A stretch of DNA of 64,000 nt, from NCBI GenBank assembly GCA_013201395.1, contig JABMJD010000008.1:1-64000 (forward strand), read 5' to 3'. This document shows positions 1 to 6,915 of this stretch, one piece after another (position 1 is the first letter of the stretch; each line of letters begins with the position of its first letter). Under the pieces are notes generated by a model, which was given only the letters and a program-made list of their open reading frames with translations, did not search any database and was not told where the DNA came from. Position numbers and translations under genes: made by a program. The stretch comes from Candidatus Syntrophopropionicum ammoniitolerans. Lineage in GTDB: Bacteria > Bacillota > Desulfotomaculia > Desulfotomaculales > Pelotomaculaceae.

Positions 1-54
1 CGCACGCTGGGATCTGTACGGGGGGTGCCGGGTAACCGGTATTCCTACCGTGAC
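1..54 (+). ncRNA. 3' end of a group II intron (domain V 3' strand and domain VI)
   Basis: The first bases read like the end of a bacterial group II intron: the 3' half of the domain V hairpin (CGCACGCTGGGATC), a TGTACGGGGGG linker, then a small domain VI hairpin (TGCCGGGTAACCGGTA) ending in the usual CTACC-type tail with the branch-point A. The catalytic core and any reverse transcriptase would lie upstream of the window. The 3' boundary near 54 is supported by a second copy of the downstream exon-like sequence at 5438 that is not preceded by intron sequence. Only the 3' end is visible, so the intron subclass cannot be fixed. Confidence 0.65.
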
Positions 55-82
55 TGTTGTGTTGTAATAGAGAACGGCAACA
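55..82 (+). repeat. Exon-side repeat next to the group II intron end
   Basis: TGTTGTGTTGTAATAGAGAA and the following GGCAAC recur with few changes at 5438-5465. This segment directly abuts the intron end, so it is the probable 3' exon of the insertion site. The second occurrence looks like an unoccupied version of the same dispersed repeat. Confidence 0.6.
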
Positions 83-240
83 AGCCTGAGGACGGTGTTG
101 AACGTGAATTAGCAGGCTGAATGAAGTCCATTACCGGTAAAAACAAGAAAAAGGGAGCTGTTTTACACCATGTTATCTATGGGTGAGAAAGCGCACCTAT
201 TAGTATCCACCATGTGCTCCAGTGTGGAGAAAAAATGAAA

Positions 241-457
241 GCCATTTTCCCCAAGGGCAGGCAAGGGTTAGGTTCTGGGAACGGCGAAGCACGAAGACAC
301 CTGGACACCTCCCCCCGCCCCGACCACCAAATAATGAAGTCAACTAAGCCCTTCGGGTAGCCAAAACTAAACTACCCGAAGGGCCCAGCTCCTGCCACAA
401 GCCGTAATCCCGGCAGGTGAGATTATATTCTCGGCACCAGTTAAAGCTGGTGGGCCG
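241..457 (+). repeat. Repeat A, copy 1, with a perfect 13-bp hairpin
   Basis: About 215 bp that recur in diverged form at 4161-4380, in the same orientation and order relative to repeat B. The core is a hairpin at 348-384: GCCCTTCGGGTAG, a short A-rich loop, then CTACCCGAAGGGC, followed by a conserved AGCTCCTGCCACAA segment. Copy 2 keeps the stem although both arms have changed, which suggests selection on structure. No known riboswitch or RNA family was recognised. The 60-codon ORF at 367-549 on the minus strand lies over this hairpin and is not supported as a gene. From 55 to 670 I see no convincing protein gene. Confidence 0.6.
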
Positions 458-670
458 GGAGAGCATAGGCCAACAATAGGGTATATTGCAACTACTCCGT
501 TAGTTATCAGCATAAAAAAGAGCCGGGGAATTTTTCCCCGGCTCCTCACTATCTGATAAAAATGAATCAGGTGAAGATGGTTCTTGATTTAAATCAGTCT
601 ATCAGGTGCGTGATGATTATGGGTAAGTATGGAAAATGGGTTCGGGGGTAGTATTTAGATAAAGGGTGTC

Positions 671-1762
671 TTAATCTGAATTTATCATTTCCTTTTGTTT
701 AGAATATATCGCGAAGTAACTCCGATCATAACCCGCGTTCAACAGGTGCCTGTGTATTTCATAGGGCTTTTGGTTATTGATGATGCCATATTCTACAATT
801 TTTAATTCATGATTGGACCAATATTTTTTTGGTTGAGCAGGAACTAAATTGACATTATGCTTTCTTGACAATTCCTTTACATGCCTGTTTAAATCGTATT
901 TTTTCCAAAAGGATACAGCATTTACCTGGGATAAGTAAGGTTTAATCATTCGGCTAACTAATTTAATCTGTTTCATTCCTAATATTGTTAGTCTTAAACC
1001 GTATTCACTTGGTAATGAGGTGGTGGATAGTTGCAACCCGGTAGTTTCCTCTATAATTTGTTTTAAATTGCAGCAGGATTCCTCGGAAAATCCCTGACTA
1101 TAGATAATATACGTAAAATTTACTGTTTTCCCCCTGGTAAACGCCGCTAATGTCCCATCGTCACCGATAAGTATGGCCAGAGCTAACCAGGGGTTGCTCG
1201 CAAAGGTCTCCCGGCACTTTTGTTTAATAATGGAACCTATGTGTTTTTCTCGTTTTTTCCGTGGATCGCCATCTTTATGCCTTGCACTTGCTTTTTTATA
1301 AAAATGACCTTCCAATTCAGAAAAAAAAGGTTTGGATTGGGAAACCATTGAGCAGGTGCTGTCCTTGTATTGTCGAATTTTAAAATATGGTTCAGGAGGC
1401 AGAAAGGTAGCCTTGAATTTTAACCAATCATATTGTTGCATACTGTGATGGTCACGAAATACAGCATATCCTCTTTTAACGGGGCTTAACTCGCCGTCCC
1501 CCAAGATGCTGGCCAGTAAAATAATTTTCGCTTGCGGATAACCGGATAGGGTTATTATGAAATTATGGTGCCTGGCGTTATAATATGCTTGTAAACCTGC
1601 CCTGGTCTTTTCCCATCCTTGTTTTAACCCTTGAGGGGATTTTTTTATTTTGAGCCGGCGGTTAATATCCGCTAATTGATCGTAGCTGACAAATAAACCA
1701 AATTCATCGGTCAGTATATTTATTGACTGTTGGTTGGTAAACTGTTTGGCTTGATAATCTGC
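671..1762 (-). CDS. LAGLIDADG homing endonuclease-like protein, start unclear, possibly frameshifted
   Basis: Two LAGLIDADG motifs are visible: LLASILGDGEL (spanning the TTG that the ORF track uses as a start) and LALAILIGDDGTL about 110 residues later, followed by a QGFSEE segment and an IKPYL helix typical of LAGLIDADG_2 endonucleases. The reading frame is open upstream to about 1762, about 85 residues beyond the ORF track, and that extension reads as ordinary protein, so the TTG at 1504 cannot be the start. No ATG, GTG or TTG occurs in the extension. An overlapping frame from an ATG at 1878 runs to about 1720, so a single frameshift there could restore a start. The gene lies between repeat A and repeat B, and is absent from the second repeat copy. 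It is transcribed divergently from the Rpn gene. The function as a DNA endonuclease is inferred from the motifs; the gene may be inactive. Confidence 0.7.
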   Translation of the reverse strand, partial: ADYQAKQFTNQQSINILTDEFGLFVSYDQLADINRRLKIKKSPQGLKQGWEKTRAGLQAYYNARHHNFIITLSGYPQAKIILLASILGDGELSPVKRGYAVFRDHHSMQQYDWLKFKATFLPPEPYFKIRQYKDSTCSMVSQSKPFFSELEGHFYKKASARHKDGDPRKKREKHIGSIIKQKCRETFASNPWLALAILIGDDGTLAAFTRGKTVNFTYIIYSQGFSEESCCNLKQIIEETTGLQLSTTSLPSEYGLRLTILGMKQIKLVSRMIKPYLSQVNAVSFWKKYDLNRHVKELSRKHNVNLVPAQPKKYWSNHELKIVEYGIINNQKPYEIHRHLLNAGYDRSYFAIYSKQKEMINSD

Positions 1763-1899
1763 TTAACATAGTGGCGGCTAATAGCAATTTCATTCCCTAC
1801 AATGGTGTTGTTTTTGTTATTCCTGGCCGGACTGGGGAGTCGGCTTGTTTTCCTAATTTCTGTATCCCCCGTCACCATTTTTTGATATAATTAGTCCAC
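1761..1899 (+). repeat. Repeat B, copy 1 (intergenic region upstream of rpn)
   Basis: About 140 bp between the divergent LAGLIDADG and Rpn genes, ending in TTGATATAATTAGTCCA. The same sequence recurs at 4423-4562 with scattered substitutions and a one-base indel. It carries a TATAAT-like element close to the Rpn start and probably contains its promoter, although no good -35 box was identified. Confidence 0.75.
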
Positions 1900-1916
1900 A
1901 AAGGGGGTTGGTGCCT

Positions 1917-2831
1917 TTGGGTGAATATGATCCAGTTATAAAGATTCTTGTTGAACGATACATAGACCAGATTGCTTCCTTTATCAGGGGCAGGCAGTTA
2001 TCTATAGAACAGATAGAAGACAAAGACAAAGAGGCTGTGGCCGTGAGGCGCACCTCCGACGTACTGGTCAAGGTATGTGAAGACGGCTATGAATACCTAA
2101 TGCTGGTTGAGTTTCAGACCAGGCCGGACAGAAAGATGGGCCGGCGGCTTTTGGAATACACGGTCATGCATCACCGGCGGCATGGAAAACCAGTTTACCC
2201 GGTAGTCATTAACCTTACAGGTGGCAGCCGGCAGGATGAACAATATATAATGGAATGCATTGATCTGACAGTGGTGGATTTTAACTACCGCCAGATCAAC
2301 CTGCGGGACATAGCCGGCAGGAATCTGCTTTACCGGGGACCGGTAGGACTGCTGCCCCTGGTGCCGCTGATGCGGCAGGAGGAACCACCGGAGGCGGTGC
2401 TTGAGAAATGTGCGGCACGTATCGGGCAAGAGGTTGAGGTAGAAAAAGATAGGGATGTCCTGTATGTTGCCCTCGCGGCGTTATCATCTTTAAAGCTTCA
2501 TAAGGATTTGATTCTAAAAATTCTGGAGGTGAGCAAATTGGAAAACTTACCGTTATTTGACGGCATCCGAGAAGAATGGGAAGCCCGAGGAGAGGCCAGA
2601 GGAGAAGCCAGAGGAGAAGCCAGAGGAGAGGCCAGGGGAAGGGTTGAAGGGCAGCTGGAAACACTTTTGGATCTACTGGAAGCTAAATTTGGAAAGGTGC
2701 CTCACGGGCTAAAAGAACATTTAAAATCTTTAAAGGACAGAGAACAGATTAGAAAGGCTACTCATAAGGTCATAAGCGCGGAAACAATTGATGAATATAT
2801 GGTGGAAATTCAGGTTAAGGATGGTTCTTGA
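1917..2831 (+). CDS. Rpn family recombination-promoting nuclease / putative transposase (PD-(D/E)XK)
   Basis: A protein of about 304 residues of the Rpn (YhgA-like, PD-(D/E)XK transposase) family, DNA nucleases linked to RecA-independent recombination. The nuclease core is seen as RRTSDVLVKV followed by YLMLVEFQTRPD, giving the Asp and Glu-x-Gln pair, and then a HHRRHGKPVYPVVI strand. The C-terminal third holds four to five EARG units encoded by 12-bp tandem repeats, then a leucine-rich helical tail, the usual layout for this family. TTG at 1917 is the preferred start because it sits about 9 nt after AAGGGGG and gives the MGEYDP N-terminus; TTG 1908 and GTG 1911 are too close to the ribosome binding site. 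A 5'- and 3'-truncated second copy lies at 4562-4912, and a C-terminal remnant lies at 46398-46612. Confidence 0.85.
   Translation: MGEYDPVIKILVERYIDQIASFIRGRQLSIEQIEDKDKEAVAVRRTSDVLVKVCEDGYEYLMLVEFQTRPDRKMGRRLLEYTVMHHRRHGKPVYPVVINLTGGSRQDEQYIMECIDLTVVDFNYRQINLRDIAGRNLLYRGPVGLLPLVPLMRQEEPPEAVLEKCAARIGQEVEVEKDRDVLYVALAALSSLKLHKDLILKILEVSKLENLPLFDGIREEWEARGEARGEARGEARGEARGRVEGQLETLLDLLEAKFGKVPHGLKEHLKSLKDREQIRKATHKVISAETIDEYMVEIQVKDGS
2580..2640 (+). repeat. 12-bp tandem repeat encoding EARG units
   Basis: About five copies of a GAGAAGCCAGAG-like 12-mer encode consecutive E-A-R-G tetrapeptides inside the Rpn gene. Such arrays are prone to in-frame length change. A shorter, decayed version (E-E-A-R units) occurs at about 46412-46450. 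Confidence 0.85.
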
Positions 2832-2840
2832 ACAGAACAC

Positions 2841-2906
2841 TTGAATTAGCCGACCGGATGTGGGGTAATGCTGGCAAAAACCAGGGGCTGTGGCAGCGAC
2901 ATTTCC
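2841..2906 (+). repeat. Repeat C, copy 1
   Basis: CTTGAATTAGCCGACCGGAT and the following 45 bases recur at 6049-6110 (CTTGAATTAGCCGGCTGGAT...), both ending in CATTTCCA. The start of the 2890 ORF lies inside this repeat. Function unknown. Confidence 0.6.
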
Positions 2907-3225
2907 ACCCGGGAATATATGCGGTGCATGTTATGATACCTTGTCCTATGGAGATAAGAATGACTGTCGAATAATTAAAAGCTGTATAGAAGATGCAAAT
3001 AGTTGTGCTTTCTTTCTGACAACCAATAAAAGAGATTTTATATATAATAGCAAAAAGAGGGGATTAAAACGGTTTACACAAGAGGCGTTTAGGGTAAACT
3101 TATTTATTGGTGAACTAACAGAAGATTGTCTTGATGAAATCCAAAGGGCTATAAAGGAGGCACCCTGCTTGGATTCTACCCGAGAGCCTGTACAATACGT
3201 TGACTATGGCTGGTCAACGAGGTAG
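2890..3225 (+). pseudogene. Hypothetical ORF, possible PIN-like remnant truncated by repeat C
   Basis: An open frame of 111 codons whose first residues are read from repeat C and therefore are probably not native. From about residue 14 on it looks like real protein: CRIIKSCIEDANSCAFFLTTNKRDF resembles the C-terminal half of a PIN-domain RNase, where a TTNxxDF segment follows the last acidic helix. No ATG is available at a plausible native start. It overlaps the end of the convergent PIN gene by about 20 bp. It may be the 3' part of a lost toxin gene; this is a tentative reading. Confidence 0.35.
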
Positions 3226-3608
3226 GGATTAATAACAGCGAGCCCCTCAATATATTTGAAATGTTTCGTGTTCAGTGTAAATAGAACAGCTTCGTTAGTT
3301 GAAGCCGTTGCTGCGATTATTGCGTCCATGGGCTCTAACCCGTGTGAAGCGCGATATCTTGCCAGGTACCTTCCAGCAACAGTAGCTATTCGTTCGTCCA
3401 CAGGAACATGTTCAAACATTTCAATCAGCGTCTTTATTATTTTAAAGCGTTTTTCTGTCATTCTCGGCGCTGCCATTAGTTCCAGTATGGTGATTGTTGA
3501 TATTAAGCCCTCGAAACTGCCGTTTTCGACCTCTTCTAATAAACTGGTTGCCTGGGGTATATTGCGTAGGTGGTCAATGATTACATTGGTATCGCTAACA
3601 ATTTTCAA
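3204..3608 (-). CDS. PIN-domain toxin (VapC family RNase)
   Basis: A protein of 134 residues of normal VapC length. The PIN acidic residues are visible: Asp in SDTNVIIDHL near the N-terminus, Glu in ITILELMAAP, Asp in LEPMDAIIAATA, and the closing LFTLNTKHF segment. VapC toxins are Mg-dependent RNases acting on tRNA or rRNA in the cytoplasm. The gene overlaps the end of the upstream AbrB-type gene by 14 bp, the standard coupling of a toxin to its antitoxin. All expected residues are present, so the toxin looks intact. Confidence 0.88.
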   Translation of the reverse strand: MKIVSDTNVIIDHLRNIPQATSLLEEVENGSFEGLISTITILELMAAPRMTEKRFKIIKTLIEMFEHVPVDERIATVAGRYLARYRASHGLEPMDAIIAATASTNEAVLFTLNTKHFKYIEGLAVINPYLVDQP

Positions 3609-3867
3609 ATCTGTCTAGCCTCCTGCCGGAACCTTTGCGAATACCTTTTATGTATTCCAACCCGTCTATTTCCATATCCGACAGCAAACCTGCTGTTTGA
3701 GCCACCACACCCTTTTTGGCCCTATCCCGCCGGGTGAGCTTAAACACCAACCTGTTGCCGCCCTCAATGTCTGCTGAAAGAATATCCCCTTCCTTGATGT
3801 TTAATCTTTTTCTAATTTCGGGGGGAATTACCACCTGCCCCCTGGACAAAACAACAGTTTTATACAT
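3595..3867 (-). CDS. AbrB/SpoVT-type antitoxin (VapB-like)
   Basis: A 90-residue protein. The N-terminal half is a swapped-hairpin AbrB domain: VVLSRGQVVIPPEIRKRLNIKEGD is close to the family signature (xxGQVxIPxxIRxxLxIxxGD). The C-terminal half, rich in charged residues, is expected to bind the PIN toxin encoded immediately downstream with overlap. Such antitoxins bind their own promoter; the promoter would lie just upstream of 3867, where AT-rich sequence is seen but no clear operator. Confidence 0.88.
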   Translation of the reverse strand: MYKTVVLSRGQVVIPPEIRKRLNIKEGDILSADIEGGNRLVFKLTRRDRAKKGVVAQTAGLLSDMEIDGLEYIKGIRKGSGRRLDRFENC

Positions 3868-4160
3868 TCTTACTTACCTTCCTTGTGTATCCTGTTTTAT
3901 TTACTATATCACTAAAACATCCCAATTTACCAGTAGTTTAGCATCTAGCAAAAAACCTTGCTTTTTTAGCTTTAATAAATTTTCTGTATTGGCTAAGGTT
4001 TGATGGTGGCTGGGCTTGGGAGCAGGTTTTATCCCATCTACCGGGACAATCATCATCTAATTAGCAAGCCCAGGTGGCTTTAAGTATCATAGGACTGCCT
4101 CTTTGGGGGGGAACGCCGGTGCTTGTGAGGAATGTGGCCAGGTCATTGTACACTACAACA

Positions 4161-4380
4161 CATTATTTCCCCAGGATAGGATAGGGTTGGGCTTTTGGGA
4201 ACAGCAAAGCAAGGAGATACCTCCTACACCGCCACCCACCAGATGATGATCCAATGAAGCCCCTTGGGTAGCCAAAACTACCCGAAGGGGCTAGCTCCTG
4301 CCACAAACAGTAATCCCAGCAGAACGGGGTTATAGCCTAGGTGCCAGTATGGGCCTGCTAGAGAGGCGGCAAAACAATCT
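4161..4380 (+). repeat. Repeat A, copy 2, with conserved hairpin
   Basis: A diverged second copy of 241-457. The hairpin at 4259-4291 has arms GCCCCTTGGGTAG and CTACCCGAAGGGGC: one extra C:G pair was added on both sides relative to copy 1, and one base was lost from the 5' arm. The conserved AGCTCCTGCCACAAAC segment follows. The stretch 3868-4560 contains no supported gene; before repeat A' it is simple AT-rich sequence. Confidence 0.6.
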
Positions 4381-4422
4381 GCGGGCAATACAGGGAAGCC
4401 TTATGGCTGCAGAAAATGATTT

Positions 4423-4562
4423 GCTTAACATAGTGGCGGCTAATAGCAATTTCATCCCCTACAAAGGCGTTGTTTTTGTTATTCCCGGCCAGGCTGAGGG
4501 AGCCGGCTTATTTCCCTAATTTCTGTATCCCTTTTTACCAATTTTTGATATAATTAGTCCAC
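4423..4562 (+). repeat. Repeat B, copy 2
   Basis: A copy of 1761-1899. In copy 2 it follows repeat A' after only about 43 bp, instead of the 1.3 kb that holds the LAGLIDADG ORF in copy 1. It joins Rpn coding sequence directly: about 100 bp containing the Rpn start region is missing. Confidence 0.75.
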
Positions 4563-4912
4563 TATCCATAGAACAAATAGAGGATAAAGACAAAGAGGCT
4601 GTGGCCGTAAGGCGCACCTCCGATGTACTGGTCAAGGTGCATGAGGACGGCTATGAATACTTGATGCTGGTTGAATTCCAGACCAGGCCGGACAGAAAGA
4701 TGGGCCGGCGGCTTTTGGAGTACACGGCCATGCATCACTGCCGGCATGGAAAACCAGTTTACCCGGTAGTCATTAACCTTACCGGTGGCAGCCGGCAGGA
4801 TGAACAATATATAATGGAATGCATTGACCTGACAGTGGTGGATTTCAACTACCGCCAGATCAACCTGCGGGACATAGCAGGCAGGGACCTGCTTTACCGG
4901 GGGCCGGTGGCA
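4562..4912 (+). pseudogene. Truncated second copy of the Rpn nuclease gene
   Basis: The frame reads LSIEQIEDKDKEAVAVRRTS and continues nearly identically to residues about 28-144 of the intact Rpn protein, up to LLYRGPV. The 5' end is missing because of a deletion at the B'/Rpn junction. At the 3' end the sequence jumps into an unrelated PIN gene read on the other strand. The nuclease core is kept, but no start and no C-terminal EARG region remain, so it is a pseudogene. Confidence 0.85.
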
Positions 4913-5038
4913 AAGTTCAACATAAACCTGTTTAGGTAATACTATTTTTCCTGGAAACAGCTCAAATAAAATATCCTCTTTATTCACCCACAAAAAAGCA
5001 GACAGGCAATCTGCATCAAAAAATAGTTTACTAGTCAT
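4913..5038 (-). pseudogene. N-terminal fragment of a PIN-domain protein
   Basis: About 42 residues starting MTSKLFFDADCLSAFLW and continuing with IVLPKQVYVEL: a PIN first strand with its Asp, then the usual IVLP(K)xVxxEL segment containing the second acidic residue. The sequence then breaks at the junction with the truncated Rpn copy. Its ATG overlaps the stop of the upstream gene (ATATGACTAG), as in a toxin/antitoxin pair. The ORF track joins it to antisense Rpn sequence, which is an artefact. Confidence 0.7.
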
Positions 5039-5425
5039 ATCTTTCTTTCTCTTCTGTATCAAGACCGTAAACAATATCGGCTCTAAAGCCATTTAATAAT
5101 AGTTCTTCATATTTACCAGTTGATACAAGTTCCCTGGCCTTTAATTCCTCAGCTAATCTAATATATTTGCCAAAGGTAGCATATTGCTTATCCTCTCGTG
5201 TGGGTGTGTATAGCGTATCATCATAGCCAAGCTTCCTTGCTGAAACTATTATGTCTGTTTTCATAGTATCAGCTTTCTCAGATTTTAAATAGCCATCATT
5301 TAACAATCTCCACAGCACAGCCTGCCTACTCATGCCAAAATGCTGTTCTATTCTTACAACATCCTCTATTTCAAGTTTTTGTTTTTCTTTTCCAAATTGT
5401 TTTCTTATAAAATAGGAGGCAACAC
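5031..5425 (-). pseudogene. C-terminal fragment of a regulator/protease-like antitoxin partner
   Basis: About 130 residues with a helix-turn-helix-like segment, VRIEQHFGMSRQAVLWRLLNDGYL, of the kind found at the C-terminus of XRE/ImmA-IrrE family proteins, which often precede a PIN gene. The native sequence appears to start near ASYFIRKQFGKEKQ; everything before it in the ORF is translated from the repeat at 5438-5465. The N-terminal DNA-binding or peptidase part is therefore lost. It overlaps the following PIN fragment by a few bases. Confidence 0.55.
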
Positions 5426-5437
5426 AGAGGGACGGTC

Positions 5438-5465
5438 CTGTTGTGTTGCAATAGGGAATGGCAAT
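5438..5465 (+). repeat. Unoccupied copy of the intron-flanking repeat
   Basis: TGTTGTGTTGCAATAGGGAA with GGCAAT matches 55-82, but here it is preceded by ACAGAGGGACGGTCC rather than by group II intron sequence. It interrupts the regulator gene fragment read on the minus strand. The GGGACGGTCC motif resembles dispersed repeats common in Clostridia. Confidence 0.6.
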
Positions 5466-5548
5466 ACGGGGATCTACTATGATTGAAACCACTCATCCGG
5501 AAGGGAGTGAGACAGGGATGACCTTGGTACAGGCGTTCTCTGCCTGGA

Positions 5549-5827
5549 CTAAATAAATTCATCCAGTCGGTAACAGGGTTTCTTTTTTTCATTTTTAATA
5601 TAGCAGACCTTTAAATCCAGGGTGTATTGATTGTCCCCGAGAATCTTACCTGGTAGTTGGATAGTTATCTTTTCCTGCTCATCTTTACCGCAGGTTACTA
5701 TTTCTGTGGCAGCAATGGGTTTTTCTTCAATAGCCTTTGCTGTTTGGGGTGTTTTAGTACAGTAAAAGAAGGTGGCCATGAATAAACCGATGGAAAACAG
5801 CGCCAGGCCAATGTTTATAAGTTCCAC
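5549..5827 (-). CDS. Small single-pass membrane protein, unknown function
   Basis: A 92-residue protein with a GTG start at 5827, behind a strong GAGGAGG site about 8 nt upstream. An N-terminal hydrophobic segment (LINIGLALFSIGLFMATFFYC) could be a membrane anchor or signal sequence. The rest is a soluble domain with three cysteines in a Gln/Lys-rich context. I do not recognise the family. The good ribosome binding site argues that it is real. It lies between island repeats and the flagellar-side genes. Confidence 0.5.
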   Translation of the reverse strand: MELINIGLALFSIGLFMATFFYCTKTPQTAKAIEEKPIAATEIVTCGKDEQEKITIQLPGKILGDNQYTLDLKVCYIKNEKKKPCYRLDEFI

Positions 5828-6048
5828 CCTGATACCTCCTCATTAATATCCTACCATTATCCTATGAGTATCCTGCCAGCACAAAACAACGGGTTTGGAC
5901 TAGCTTACCTTCTATGACACAACCAACCCCATGTATTGCAATGTTAGAAACGCCTGCTCACTAATCAAACCAATGATTATATTATACACCAATATGGAAA
6001 CATATGGCAAACGGTGATCTGTGGAAATGCTCCGGGAGTTACCCCTGT

Positions 6049-6110
6049 CTTGAATTAGCCGGCTGGATGTGGGATAATTTTGGCAAAGGCGTTGAAAAAA
6101 CATTTCCAAG
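6049..6110 (+). repeat. Repeat C, copy 2
   Basis: Matches 2841-2906 (CTTGAATTAGCCGGCTGGAT, then GGCAAAGG and CATTTCCA). It sits immediately upstream of the 82-residue ORF at 6114. The preceding stretch 5828-6048 contains no supported gene. Confidence 0.55.
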
Positions 6111-6113
6111 AGG

Positions 6114-6362
6114 ATGATCATTATTATTAACCACAATGAAGATTATCTCAAACAAAAGCAAATATGGGTGGAACTACGGATGGCGGCCCTGGGGGAGATG
6201 GAGGCCAAACTGCTGGAGATGCGGTCTTTGGCCGCCTATGCGCGAGATAACTATATAAATCGGGATGTGGCCCAAAAGCTCACTACCCGCCTGGGTGTCT
6301 TGCAAGAGGAAATCAACATGCTTGATGAGCAGACCAGGGTGTTTTGGATGGATTGTCAGTAA
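6114..6362 (+). CDS. Small helical protein, unknown function
   Basis: An 82-residue, mostly alpha-helical protein with heptad-like Leu/Met spacing (MAALGEMEAKLLEMRSLAAYA, then LQEEINMLDEQ). I do not recognise the family. It lies 90 bp upstream of the YjfB-like gene and in the same direction, so it may belong to the motility neighbourhood. AAGAGG overlaps the annotated ATG, so the true start may be a few codons downstream. Confidence 0.5.
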   Translation: MIIIINHNEDYLKQKQIWVELRMAALGEMEAKLLEMRSLAAYARDNYINRDVAQKLTTRLGVLQEEINMLDEQTRVFWMDCQ

Positions 6363-6454
6363 GTTAGGTATAATTCCAATTTGCACCATTAAAATAAAGA
6401 ACAAAAAGTATCAGCATCTATAGAGGAGCTTGACTTGAGTTTTATTGGGGGTGT

Positions 6455-6664
6455 TTGCAGGTGGACATAGCGGCGTTATCAATCATCAAGAACCATTTCC
6501 AACTGAAACAGGATGCAGGTATTGCCGTAATGAAAAAGGCTCTGGGAGAAGCAAAGCAAGGGGGCAATCTGGTTAATCAAATGCTGGCCAAGGCAAATGA
6601 AGGGCAGGCTGCCACGCAGGTCGGTATTCCTGGAGTAGGCACCAATATAGATGTGTATGTGTGA
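6455..6664 (+). CDS. yjfB: YjfB family putative motility protein
   Basis: A 69-residue protein with the YjfB layout: an N-terminal VDIAALSI helix, a central QDAGIAVMKKALGEAKQ helix, and a C-terminal G-x-N-I-D-V-x-V strand (TNIDVYV). YjfB proteins are found next to flagellar genes in Firmicutes and belong to the sigma-D regulon in Bacillus; their molecular role is unknown. The TTG start follows GGGGGTG by about 4 nt. A strong terminator follows at 6703. Confidence 0.75.
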   Translation: MQVDIAALSIIKNHFQLKQDAGIAVMKKALGEAKQGGNLVNQMLAKANEGQAATQVGIPGVGTNIDVYV

Positions 6665-6702
6665 CTGCCGATGGTGGTAAAAGAATAAAAAGACCGAAGA
6701 AG

Positions 6703-6751
6703 ACGGTGTTTATTGTGTCGTTTCCTAAGACATAGTAGCGCCGTTTTTTTT
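6703..6751 (+). terminator. Intrinsic terminator after yjfB
   Basis: Outer stem ACGGTG/CGCCGT enclosing an inner stem ATTGTGTC/GACATAGT (with G:U pairs), followed by a run of eight T. It separates yjfB from the fliD transcription unit. Confidence 0.75.
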
Positions 6752-6915
6752 AATCAAATGGAGACGCCTCAGATATGCATACATGTCAGTTTTTTTCATC
6801 AGTGTGCTCCTGTGTCCGGCGTGAATTGCTACAACTGTCCTTGACTGGGGTTGGCCGGCTGAAGGCAGGTGTTCTAATAAGGCCGGGGGCATTTGTTCAC
6901 AGGCAAAAGAAAAAT

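Noticed and set aside
367-549. 60-codon minus-strand ORF
   Set aside because: It lies over the repeat A hairpin, has no ribosome binding site, and its second copy is not open.
4562-5092. 176-codon minus-strand ORF as one protein
   Set aside because: Only the segment starting MTSKLFF is native; the rest is antisense to the truncated Rpn gene.
5031-5492. Full-length 153-residue protein
   Set aside because: Its first 20-25 residues come from the 5438-5465 repeat, so the gene is a fragment.
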